DNA from: Gimesia chilikensis | GTDB taxonomy: Bacteria; Planctomycetota; Planctomycetia; Planctomycetales; Planctomycetaceae | Reading direction: 5' to 3' | Length of the DNA: 64,000 bases | Assembly: GCF_008329715.1 (NCBI RefSeq) | Contig: NZ_VTSR01000032.1 | Span: 744,001-808,000, forward strand | Shown here: piece by piece, positions 55,749-64,000 of the stretch | How positions within the stretch are numbered: position 1 is the stretch's first letter | How the letters are laid out: each line of letters opens with the position of its first letter | Notes under the pieces: generated by a model | Databases searched by the model: none | Seen by the model: the letters and a program-made list of their open reading frames with translations, nothing else | What the model was told of the DNA's origin: nothing | Position numbers and translations under genes: made by a program

Positions 55749-58087
55749 CAGGGTAATCCTTTCCAGCGTCTGAGAGACCATTCTCCAAAAAGACATCCCA
55801 GGACAAGCAGCAACACCCCTGGATGATGCCAGAGTGGCGTGACAGCCTCTTCCATCACGGGTAACTTGCGTTGATCCAGCGAATTGACAAATTGTCGCAA
55901 TTTGGTGGCGGGAACAACCTCACCTTGAGAATCATGTGCCAACTGCTCAAGTAATGCCAGATCGGGTTGGGCCGAGCGGAACTCTTTGATTTCGGGAGCA
56001 TGTACCCAGCCGCTGGTGACAGTTTGAGTTTTGCCATTGGGAGCCGTGACTGTAGCGGTGGCAGTAAAACCTCCTGATTGTTGGGGCAGATATAATGTCT
56101 GGTATTCTCCAGGCTGATCGGCGAGTGGTTCAGCTGTGAGCTCAAGCGTTTCTTTGTCGGGAGTTGTGATTTTTAAAGCGACCTGGTAATCACTGCGTTT
56201 CTGAAATTCGGGATCGCGGACTAGAATCTTAATTTTTGTACCCGATGAGGCATCTTCAGATTCTACAACCTGCAGCGAGACTGGTTCCAGAACGTCGGTA
56301 GTCATCCAGCGCAAAAGCTGACGCCAGGCTTTATAGAGTTGTGGATCTGGAGAATCTTCCTGGAGACGCCAGCGCCACAGATCCCCAATCATTACAGCTG
56401 TGACACGGCCCAGTCCATAACGTTGTGAAGCGATTGCGGGGGTAGAGGAGCGTGATGTGCTTTTCGCTTCGGCAGCCAGGATCGCGCCTGGTTTGGTGGT
56501 GTCTACCCGGTTAATGGTTTTGAACGCCGGCATTTCTGCCAGTCGTTTCTGTTCGTCCTGTTCCTGTTTATGGTGACGCAACCAGGGTTGCAGCCAGCCA
56601 TCTCGTGTCAGTTGAAACAGGACATCGCTGGATATCTGTGGATTGGGGGCGTGGGAAAAGTAGACTGGCAATAGTCGCTTAAAGTCGGTTTTGTCATAGC
56701 CCCCCTGTTGAAATGATTCCTGGCCTCCGAGCATTACCAGCCCCCCGCCCCGTTCTGAAACAAAGCGGGTCAGCAGTTCGATCTGATCGTGAGTAAAAAA
56801 TGCTGCTTCAAGGTCATCAATGATTACGGTTTCATACTGAAACAGCTCGGCTTCAGTTTTGGGAAAACCGTCCTTCAGTTCATTCGGCGATTGTGTGTTA
56901 ATCCGGACAAATACCGGTTGATCATAGCGTTCCAGATCCTTCTCGTTTTTCGCATCAAAGCCACGATACAGGGCATTGCCCTCTTCTCCGTCTCGACTGC
57001 GGAAATCAAACTTTGTTTCTTTTTGGGCAATGCGAATCAGTCCTACCAGCTGAATATGCTCATCTTCATGAATCGCACGCCGCAGGAATTTGAATTCCCA
57101 GTTTGGACGCCCCGAGACATAAAGAACCCGGTGTGCTTTCCGTCCCCGGTCGACCTTCAGTGTGCGCTGGTTATTAGCGAGCGTCAGTTCGCCTCCCTCT
57201 GGAATATTGACACTGGTTTTAATCCGATAGAAGGCAACGCCGGTCTCTTCTGGTTTAACCTGGAAGCGAAGCTGGAACTGCTGCTCGGGCTGACTGACTT
57301 CGCGCGTGATTGTTTCAACGACTTTTCCAGCCGGATCTATTAGTTGAGCGGTAAGCTGTTTCTGCTGGCATTCCGTGGCTGAAAGATCGGCCAGGATGCG
57401 TATCGGAGCATCCTCGAAAGGAGAATAACTGACTGAAGTATTAGTAATTGCCAGATCGGTTGACCGGGCGACATGACCGATGGGGACCGGATAGATGGGG
57501 ACACTGGATTTCAACTGGCTGGTATCATTTACTGAAATACCATCAGTCAGCACCAGAATTCCCGCGAGGGGTAGTTTCTGGTATCGCTGATTGAGTTCAT
57601 TGAGGCTGGTTACCAGATTCGAAGACGTTCCCTCAAATTTCAGGTGCGTCAGATCAGAGCGAGCATGGGCATGAGAGTCCAGCGAGTACTTGCGTACGGA
57701 AAAATTCTGTTCCAGATCAATCAGCCAGCGGGCTTGAGCTTCTGGTTGCTGTTCATCGGCTGACGCTAGTAACTGTTTCAACTGTTCGCTACGGGGTTTG
57801 CCCGTTTTCGGGTCCTGAATGGCGAGACTTTGCGAGTCATCAACCAGGACTGCGAATAAATTCGTGCCGGGGGCCATACGTGTGCCACTCCAGAGTGGCT
57901 CCGTCAGAGTGATAGCCAGGATTGCGATCGCCAGTAGTTTCAGCCCGGCAGCCCCCCCTGACAGGGCACGTTGAACTGTCAGCGAACGGTACGCGTAGAC
58001 CAACAGCCCCAGTCCTGTGATAATGGCTACTGGTACAAAAAGGCTCCAGTCCGGAGCACCAAACTGAATTTCTGCCAGACTGATCAT
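55748..58087 (-). CDS. Membrane protein with VWA-like and GATase1-like domains
   Basis: A 779-residue membrane protein. Two N-terminal helices (about 15-32 and 45-65) are followed by a von Willebrand factor A-like domain with VDDSQS near 83-88 and VLTDG later. A domain of the GATase1-like/DUF1355-type fold follows, with RVLYVSGRPNWEFKFLRRA near 332 and IIDDLEAAFFTHDQIELLTRFVSERGGGLVMLGG near residues 425-458 (core: GGGLVMLGG). A C-terminal helix closes it. Planctomycetes have this type in BatA operons. Its ATG overlaps the preceding gene by 4 bases (ATGA). The function is likely envelope sensing or assembly, not established. Confidence 0.75.
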   Translation of the reverse strand: MISLAEIQFGAPDWSLFVPVAIITGLGLLVYAYRSLTVQRALSGGAAGLKLLAIAILAITLTEPLWSGTRMAPGTNLFAVLVDDSQSLAIQDPKTGKPRSEQLKQLLASADEQQPEAQARWLIDLEQNFSVRKYSLDSHAHARSDLTHLKFEGTSSNLVTSLNELNQRYQKLPLAGILVLTDGISVNDTSQLKSSVPIYPVPIGHVARSTDLAITNTSVSYSPFEDAPIRILADLSATECQQKQLTAQLIDPAGKVVETITREVSQPEQQFQLRFQVKPEETGVAFYRIKTSVNIPEGGELTLANNQRTLKVDRGRKAHRVLYVSGRPNWEFKFLRRAIHEDEHIQLVGLIRIAQKETKFDFRSRDGEEGNALYRGFDAKNEKDLERYDQPVFVRINTQSPNELKDGFPKTEAELFQYETVIIDDLEAAFFTHDQIELLTRFVSERGGGLVMLGGQESFQQGGYDKTDFKRLLPVYFSHAPNPQISSDVLFQLTRDGWLQPWLRHHKQEQDEQKRLAEMPAFKTINRVDTTKPGAILAAEAKSTSRSSTPAIASQRYGLGRVTAVMIGDLWRWRLQEDSPDPQLYKAWRQLLRWMTTDVLEPVSLQVVESEDASSGTKIKILVRDPEFQKRSDYQVALKITTPDKETLELTAEPLADQPGEYQTLYLPQQSGGFTATATVTAPNGKTQTVTSGWVHAPEIKEFRSAQPDLALLEQLAHDSQGEVVPATKLRQFVNSLDQRKLPVMEEAVTPLWHHPGVLLLVLGCLFGEWSLRRWKGLP

Positions 58088-61000
58088 TTTCCGTTCCCTA
58101 GTTCTTCATAATAGCGTCGGACCAGGTCTGAGTACTTTTCTGGTACCGGGTCACGGTCAATCGGTGCCAGCGATGTTTGCGCACCTCGTTTACTGATTTC
58201 GTTTGACAGAATTGTTTGAATTTCAGCCAGCGGTTCCAGGATTTGTGCATTGATCAAGTCTCCCTCTGGTGCTTTGGAGTGACGTTTAAACTCTGCACGC
58301 ATACTCTGTGCGCGTTCACGAATTTGAGCGACTCGACTACGTAGTTCGGGATCCCCCACCATTTCTTCCACGTCCCGCATCCGGTCTGACCATTCGCGGA
58401 ACTGGTTTCCCGTCAAAGGTCCAGGGGTTGGGCTGCCGGGGCCTCCCTGGCCACCACCAGGTCCTCCCTGAGACTGTCCCCGTTGTCCCTTAAGAGATTT
58501 GGGAGCGGCTGAATTTTGCGAAGAGTTGGGGGAGTTGGCTTGAGAACCGTTTCCTTTGCCTGCCTGGGCCGAGGTCAGCTGTACTTGCCCCTGCCCTTGT
58601 CCCTGACTGGCAGGCTGTCCTGATGAATTGGACTGGCTTTTTCCGGGTTGGCTTTGTCCTGATTGTCCCTGCTGTGGTTGTCCCGATTGAGGCTGACCAG
58701 ACTTTGACTGTTCGGCTGAGGACGGAATTTGACCTGATTTTCCAGGCATCGGCTGATTCTGTGCCAGGCTGTTCTGGTCTTGTCTACTCTCACCCGGTTT
58801 ACCTTGCCCCTGTGAACCTGCTGGATTGGGACGTTGACCTGCTGGTTGTGGAGATGGGGAACCAGGTTTTCCCGAACCAGTGCCTGGTGGTTTTTGTTGG
58901 GGAGAATTGCTTGCCAGTTGCTGTTCCTGTTGTATTTCAGAAGAGAGCGATTTGAGTGCCTGGCGAGCGCGTTTTAATGATTCCAGATCGTTGCCAAGTA
59001 CGCTCTCAGAGGCGACCTGAATTCCCTGTTTCATGGTCTCGATGCCGCGTGAAGCACGTTCTTCTGCTTCACGAGCCTGATTACCATTTCCCTCTTTCAG
59101 GAAATTGGCCGCATCTTTCAATGCTTCTTCGGGGCGAAAGGGTCTCGTTTTGCGAATTGCGTCATACAGATGTCGTGAGAGCAGCGGCTCTGCCTGTTCC
59201 GATTCCTGTACAACCTGCTTCATCTGTTCCATGATTTCTTTGAGGCGGTCTTCCTGTTGTTGCAACTGATCTGCCAATTCTGAATTGCCCCGATGGTTTC
59301 GCAGGGAACGCCGTGCTCCCGGTTCCGGTTTCCGTTCCTGGTCATTAATCGCCTGGTTGATAGCCTGTTGTTTCTGATCAAGCTGTTCTGCCTGCTGGTT
59401 CAGCGAACGCATGGCATCGGCGAACTGGTTGGCTGTTTTTTTGCGGAAGTTATTTTTCAATTGATTCAGTTTCTGCTGTGCCCGGGTGCCTGAGTTCAGA
59501 GCCCGGGAAACCTGCCCCTCTTTTAATGACTGGGCACTTTGTTGAAGATGCTGGCGGGTCTGTTCCAGTTCGCGACGTGATTTCATTGAATCGGGTTGTT
59601 TGGCCTGATCCATCCGCTGGGCCACTTCATCCGCCTGACGCAACAGTTCGCGTTGTCGTTCCCGCAGGCGTTTGAGCTGTCGTTCGATCTCTTCCCGTTC
59701 AGCGTCTGTTTTGGCAAACCGCTGTTTATTGGCCAACTCCTTGAGCTGTTCATTCAGATCTTTCTGACGCTCAGCCAGTTCCCGCAGACGATTCAGAATT
59801 TGTAGAGATTCCCGATCTGGTTGAGCAGCAGCGGGCTGAGAAGCCTGATTTTCTGTTTCATAACGCTGTTTTTTATTGGTCAGCTCCAACTGCTGCAGTT
59901 GAGTCTGCGAACGGCTGCTGCCTCCCCCCTTGCTACCTCCGCCGTTTTTACTCTTGGAGACTTCATGTTCCCGGGCACGCAGTTTTAGCAGCATCTGATA
60001 GCTGGTCTGTTCTGCAGCCAGCGCCGTTGAAAGTGTCGAAACAGACTGCGCCTCCCTGGCGGAGTCCAGGCAGGTAGCGGCCTCCTGCATGCTTTGCGAG
60101 ATGGAGTCAATGAGCGCTTTTGACTTTTGGGATTTGATTTTTTCGGAAAGCTTGCGCAATTCTGCTACCAGCGACTGTTGTGCTTGCGAGAGCGTCTCGA
60201 GATCTGGGGAAAACTGTTCAGAGACGGTTGACTTGATCTCGCGGCGGATAACTTTCCAGGTTGCATTAATTATCTGTTTTTGTTGTTCTGCCAGCTTCTC
60301 GGCCTGTTGTGCGTTGCCACCACTTTTTCCTGCCTGTGAGGCGCCGCCGGGAGATCGTCCTTCCCGGAATATCTCTTCAAAGTGACGGACTTCCATGAAA
60401 TACATGTCACTGAGTACTTTGCGCGTACGCCCCTCTGCTTCGAGATCCTCAGCAAACAGGTAATAGGAAATAAGGGTGTCGGGCTGCACGTGCAGACGTT
60501 CCAGGGAGAGAATGTGCTCAGCTGTGAAATCGACCGCTGCTTTATCGCTTTCACGGAGCACTACAGTCTGAGGTTCCTGGCCTGGAATCGAGTAAACCAG
60601 ACCTACCTGTTGCAGGCCGAAGTCGTCTACAACGGTGCCTTGAACCAGTGCCTCTTCGAGTGGGGAGACACGGGTGTCGCGAGCTGGAAATGTGATTTTG
60701 ATTTCAGGTGGAAGATTGGGTATCACAGCCAAATCGATAAATGGTGGAGTGCGGTTTGAACGACCATCGCTGTCGTTCAGATGCAGGTTCCAGGTCTGGT
60801 CCTGTTCTGCCTGCATTGTCAGACGGCCCGATAATCCATTTGAATCGATCACCATGGGTAACGAATTGCCGTTATCGGTTCTAAATTCGGCTGTTTTGAC
60901 AGGCTTATTGAAGTGGGCGTGGAATTGAACTTTAGAACCAACAATTGCACTCAGTGTGAGACTGTCTTCATTCCGCTGCGCTGGTTGACCTGTATAGTCT

Positions 61001-61881
61001 GGCGGTGTGATAGTGCTGTCGAGCTGAACCAGTTCGGGCAGGACATAGACTTTTACCTGTGAAACATCTGACTTCCAGTCTGCTGAGTGCACTTGATAGC
61101 TCAAATCCTCTGTTACAGCAGGAATTCGAACCGCAAAAATCGGGTCGTCCAGTTGTTTGGTCAGCGGAAGTTCTGTGGTGGTTCCACTGGGAGTTGTGAA
61201 ATGCAGAGTTGCAGTCTCCGGGACTTTTCCCGAGAAACGTGCAGTGATCAGCAAGGGATGCCCTTTTTCCACCTCAGTAGAGCCCGGTTGAATTTCAACT
61301 TTGAATTCCTGTTGGGCCTGGTTGATGAGAGCGATGGAGGTTTTTTGAGGAGTGGGAGCGGCCTGGAGCAGAGTCCAGCAACTCAGGCAGCAGAGTAACC
61401 AGACAGTAAAGCAGGTTAAGTGTGTGATGCTCTGCAGAATCAGTCTGCGGTTGGAAATCGCCTGCCGCCAGTCATGATTTGTACCGTGTGATATGACCTG
61501 GGCCAGCAGACGCTTCTGCAGAAATGTGGGTGACTCATTCCAGTTTTGCTTTTCCAGTTCCAGTGTTGCGAGCAGACTGGTGTCTAGATCAGGATAAGTC
61601 TCTTCGATCAGTTTTGCCACTGCATGCCGACTGGCTGGTGAGTAGCGGTTGCGTGAGCGATGGACCAGCATACCGACAGCGATACAGACTGGGATTCCCA
61701 GTAAAACCGCCAATAACAAGTACTGTTCGGCAGGAGCCGAGACGGGGGGAAGCAGGAGTACCGTCAGCAGGGTCAGACCACCTGCAACCAGCCAGAGTAG
61801 CGTCAGTCGCTTAAGCTTCAGACTGATCTGCTGGCGAAAGATGACCTGATTCAGCTGTTTTAATAGATCGGGCAGGCCCAT
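58084..61881 (-). CDS. Large DUF4175-like coiled-coil membrane protein
   Basis: A 1265-residue protein with about three membrane helices in its first 180 residues, then a beta-rich extracytoplasmic region (about 195-500). A very long coiled coil (about 530-950) carries many Q/E/R/K/L heptads, such as ELAERQKDLNEQLKELANKQ. A Gly/Pro/Ser/Gln-rich low-complexity stretch lies at about 1000-1147, and a helical C terminus follows. The layout matches the DUF4175-type proteins that planctomycetes place in BatA operons. ATG 61881 has GGAAAGG about 7 bases upstream and starts 2 bases after the BatA-like stop; the longer frame from 61983 is unlikely. Confidence 0.75.
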   Translation of the reverse strand: MGLPDLLKQLNQVIFRQQISLKLKRLTLLWLVAGGLTLLTVLLLPPVSAPAEQYLLLAVLLGIPVCIAVGMLVHRSRNRYSPASRHAVAKLIEETYPDLDTSLLATLELEKQNWNESPTFLQKRLLAQVISHGTNHDWRQAISNRRLILQSITHLTCFTVWLLCCLSCWTLLQAAPTPQKTSIALINQAQQEFKVEIQPGSTEVEKGHPLLITARFSGKVPETATLHFTTPSGTTTELPLTKQLDDPIFAVRIPAVTEDLSYQVHSADWKSDVSQVKVYVLPELVQLDSTITPPDYTGQPAQRNEDSLTLSAIVGSKVQFHAHFNKPVKTAEFRTDNGNSLPMVIDSNGLSGRLTMQAEQDQTWNLHLNDSDGRSNRTPPFIDLAVIPNLPPEIKITFPARDTRVSPLEEALVQGTVVDDFGLQQVGLVYSIPGQEPQTVVLRESDKAAVDFTAEHILSLERLHVQPDTLISYYLFAEDLEAEGRTRKVLSDMYFMEVRHFEEIFREGRSPGGASQAGKSGGNAQQAEKLAEQQKQIINATWKVIRREIKSTVSEQFSPDLETLSQAQQSLVAELRKLSEKIKSQKSKALIDSISQSMQEAATCLDSAREAQSVSTLSTALAAEQTSYQMLLKLRAREHEVSKSKNGGGSKGGGSSRSQTQLQQLELTNKKQRYETENQASQPAAAQPDRESLQILNRLRELAERQKDLNEQLKELANKQRFAKTDAEREEIERQLKRLRERQRELLRQADEVAQRMDQAKQPDSMKSRRELEQTRQHLQQSAQSLKEGQVSRALNSGTRAQQKLNQLKNNFRKKTANQFADAMRSLNQQAEQLDQKQQAINQAINDQERKPEPGARRSLRNHRGNSELADQLQQQEDRLKEIMEQMKQVVQESEQAEPLLSRHLYDAIRKTRPFRPEEALKDAANFLKEGNGNQAREAEERASRGIETMKQGIQVASESVLGNDLESLKRARQALKSLSSEIQQEQQLASNSPQQKPPGTGSGKPGSPSPQPAGQRPNPAGSQGQGKPGESRQDQNSLAQNQPMPGKSGQIPSSAEQSKSGQPQSGQPQQGQSGQSQPGKSQSNSSGQPASQGQGQGQVQLTSAQAGKGNGSQANSPNSSQNSAAPKSLKGQRGQSQGGPGGGQGGPGSPTPGPLTGNQFREWSDRMRDVEEMVGDPELRSRVAQIRERAQSMRAEFKRHSKAPEGDLINAQILEPLAEIQTILSNEISKRGAQTSLAPIDRDPVPEKYSDLVRRYYEELGNGK

Positions 61882-61883
61882 GT

Positions 61884-63995
61884 TTACGCCTTTCCTGTCG
61901 CAGAAGATTTGCCGGTCAACCATCTGGCCAGCACCGTTTCCAGGCCCAGTAACGCAAGAGCCACTATGATCAACCAGCGCCAAAGCTGCTGTTTCTGTTC
62001 CAGTTCTCGCAGCTGTGCCTGACGCTGAAGTTCGGCGGGAGAAGTATTCTCCTCCGTTTTTAAACCGGAGTCCGTAAAGTGGACTCCAAGTGCTTCCAGC
62101 TTCTCTCTCGCGAGAGGCTCCGTCTGGCTTTCGCTAATATCCAGATTTACTGCAAACTGCCTGGTTGGGGGCAGCTGGGTACCACTTTCAACCTGATACA
62201 GTCCGGGCAGAATCGTTTCCGTGAAATCCTGCTGATCGGAAGCAAGTTTGATCTGGGAGCGATCAGGCGTACTGATCAGACGCGTCTGTTGATCTACGGG
62301 GAGCTTGACTTTCTGGCCGATTGTGAATTGTGCCGGTGTATTCTGTGCCCGGTCATTCAGAGTCAGGATTGCATTTAACATGGGGACGAACTTTGTTGAT
62401 AGCGCGAACTGGCTTTCCTGAGGAGTCCAGCCAAAGCTCATTACGAGCAGTTTTCCTTTGTTTCGTGTTATTTCCAGTATCGCGGGAGCCTGATGATCAA
62501 AGCGGGCCAGTACCCGATGGGGAATCTGTTCCGGCAGTTTGAGCCCGCGATAATTCCAGAATTTCAGTCGGGTGAAGTCTGAGAATTCCGGAGCCTGAAA
62601 AATCTGAAACAGGGAATGCTCGAAATTGATATCGGTGAGTAAGGCATAACCGTTGATTTCGGGGGAGACTGTTTCTATCAGTGCTGTAGTGTCTGTGTTA
62701 TGCGTCGCCAGCTGATTCAGTGAATCAGTGGACTGATCATCGTGCAGCGTGAGAAGGACTACACCCCCCTGCTCCAGGTAACGTTGGACCTGTTCTGTTT
62801 CATCTGGTGCCAGTCGCCGACTGATCAGCATCAGATGGATTTCTGTTGCGCTGAGCAGCAGTGGTGGTGAATCAGGGCCGATTGTTTGAAAATCAATATC
62901 TCGCTGGCTGGTGCTGGGAAAGGCCCTGCGGGCAAAGTAATTCGCTGACTCAATCGAGTTTTCGGCTGGAGTCCCGTAATGCACGATTGTCAGATTGGGC
63001 CGGACCGGAGGCTGAAGATAAATGTGGTTATCAAAATTCTGTTGATCGCCACTGAGCACAATTCTGGGAACGGGGACTGGCTGTTGCCAGGCGGCCATGC
63101 GGACAACTCGAGACTGGCCTCGAGGAACATAGACCTGCTGACTCTTTTCGAGTTTAGCTGGCTGTACTTCATAGGCGATTGTGAATTTTTCCTGCTGAGA
63201 GTCAGCTGCATTCACAATTCGAATTGTCGGTTGAGACTCATCATCGAGCGAGAGTAACTGCAGGCCGGCGTTATCTAAGTTGTCAGCTTCTAGCTGGTGC
63301 AACCGCACACTTAATTCCTCCGGCCAGGAAAACTCAGAGAGCGATTCGGTCCTTGATCCTGCCTGGAAATCCGTAATCAGTTCAATATTTGTGTGACGCA
63401 GGATGCTCCCGGTTGGATCAGAGACTGCCTGCTCCTGAAGGAGTGCCGCCAGTTCCGTCAGGGCCGTTCCCAGGTCAGTTGCTTTCCAGCCGGGAGTCAA
63501 TTCCTCTAATAGATTCTGGTTTCTTTCGAGTGAGCTTGCTGAACGTGTTTCTTGAGACTGTCGTAACGGTTTGATTGCTGTGAGTTGTGTGTCAAACGTG
63601 TAAACTGCGATTTGATTCGGAGTCGTATCTTTGATGATCTCATTTGCCTGGGTTAATGCTTTTTCCCAGAGGGAATCCCGCTGCATACTCGCACTTGTAT
63701 CAATCAGTAGAATGGTCTGGCTCTGGGGCTGTGTTGAGGCGAGCTTCAGATCCTGGTTCTTGAAATAAGGACGGGCGAATGCGGTGACGAGGAGAATCAC
63801 AGCCAAAGCGCGTAATGAGAGTAACAGCCAGTGTTCGATTTTATTTTTACGATTGGTCTGGGGGGGCTTGTGTTCCAGAAAGCGGAGAGAGCTGAAATAG
63901 AAGACGTTCTTAGGCTGATGACGGACCAGGTGCAGCAGGATCGGCAGTCCGACGGCGATGATACCAACTAAATAAAGTGGGGTTAAAAAACTCAA
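61884..63995 (-). CDS. BatA-domain VWA membrane protein
   Basis: At least 703 residues. The first 75 match the BatA/aerotolerance-regulator N-terminal domain: SFLTPLYLVGIIAVGLPILLHLVRHQP, then YFSSLRFLEHKPP, and a second helix LLSLRALAVILLVTAFARPYF. A von Willebrand A domain starts at ILLIDTSASMQRDSLW with the metal-binding DxSxS. The C-terminal helix lies near 675-695. It is the first gene of the operon inside the window. The start used is TTG 63995, only 5 bases from the window end; the family-typical MSFLTPL supports it, but an upstream start beyond the edge cannot be excluded. Confidence 0.78.
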   Translation of the reverse strand: MSFLTPLYLVGIIAVGLPILLHLVRHQPKNVFYFSSLRFLEHKPPQTNRKNKIEHWLLLSLRALAVILLVTAFARPYFKNQDLKLASTQPQSQTILLIDTSASMQRDSLWEKALTQANEIIKDTTPNQIAVYTFDTQLTAIKPLRQSQETRSASSLERNQNLLEELTPGWKATDLGTALTELAALLQEQAVSDPTGSILRHTNIELITDFQAGSRTESLSEFSWPEELSVRLHQLEADNLDNAGLQLLSLDDESQPTIRIVNAADSQQEKFTIAYEVQPAKLEKSQQVYVPRGQSRVVRMAAWQQPVPVPRIVLSGDQQNFDNHIYLQPPVRPNLTIVHYGTPAENSIESANYFARRAFPSTSQRDIDFQTIGPDSPPLLLSATEIHLMLISRRLAPDETEQVQRYLEQGGVVLLTLHDDQSTDSLNQLATHNTDTTALIETVSPEINGYALLTDINFEHSLFQIFQAPEFSDFTRLKFWNYRGLKLPEQIPHRVLARFDHQAPAILEITRNKGKLLVMSFGWTPQESQFALSTKFVPMLNAILTLNDRAQNTPAQFTIGQKVKLPVDQQTRLISTPDRSQIKLASDQQDFTETILPGLYQVESGTQLPPTRQFAVNLDISESQTEPLAREKLEALGVHFTDSGLKTEENTSPAELQRQAQLRELEQKQQLWRWLIIVALALLGLETVLARWLTGKSSATGKA

Positions 63996-64000
63996 CTCGG

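Overview
The window looks like chromosomal DNA from a planctomycete, most likely family Planctomycetaceae (Gimesia-like). The pointers are a type IV-pilin-like DUF1559 protein with a small lipoprotein beside it, a type I sulfatase, a PVC-type dehydrogenase/cytochrome c protein, secreted FAD oxidoreductases, a Tat-exported Gfo/Idh/MocA protein, a BatA/DUF4175-like operon and a cysteine-rich repeat protein. G+C is moderate. The genus is inference.

Layout. 0-8.4 kb: two small hypothetical genes, a free-standing diiron (flavodiiron-type) beta-lactamase-fold protein, then a probable glycan module made of a secreted sialidase and a giant secreted double-FAD oxidoreductase, divergent from a GntR/periplasmic-binding-type repressor with palindromes in the shared intergenic region. 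8.4-20.8 kb: Ntn-type amidase, PYROXD2-like oxidoreductase, sulfatase, two small proteins, membrane acyltransferase, lipoprotein and DUF1559 protein, a metalloprotease-thioredoxin fusion, and a PEP-synthase-like dikinase. A tRNA-Leu(UAG) lies at 20.9 kb. 21-25 kb: McsA-like protein, CoA-binding protein, DUF6807 (PmoA) protein and Gfo/Idh/MocA protein, all on the minus strand. 25-34.6 kb: ribF, nrnA, a 1016-residue PVC dehydrogenase-cytochrome c, an S41 peptidase gene split by an in-frame TAG, and a Rieske/cytochrome b-c pair forming a quinol oxidising complex. 35-40 kb: Cys-rich repeat protein, His-rich TPR protein, dolichol-phosphate-mannose-synthase-like transferase, panB. 40-46 kb: an orphan strong terminator (possible small RNA), trxB, an M24 peptidase, bioF, an OleB/haloalkane-dehalogenase-like hydrolase, and a DEAD-box helicase. 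46-54.7 kb: ftsH, a GT2 transferase, a DUF4432 mutarotase-like protein, rpsA and a short RpoD-type sigma factor. 54.7-64 kb: a tightly coupled four-gene minus-strand operon (BatA-like VWA protein, DUF4175-like coiled-coil protein, VWA/GATase-like membrane protein, caspase/legumain-like peptidase).

Most of the window is ordinary chromosomal content: housekeeping genes (rpsA, rpoD-like, ftsH, ribF, nrnA, panB, trxB, bioF) mixed with planctomycete-specific envelope and polysaccharide genes. I saw no insertion sequence, phage, CRISPR array or integration site. The points most worth a second look are the nonsense codon in the S41 peptidase gene, the orphan terminator upstream of trxB, the rifampin-phosphotransferase-like dikinase, the metalloprotease-thioredoxin fusion, the stand-alone diiron protein, and the sialidase/double-FAD/regulator module.
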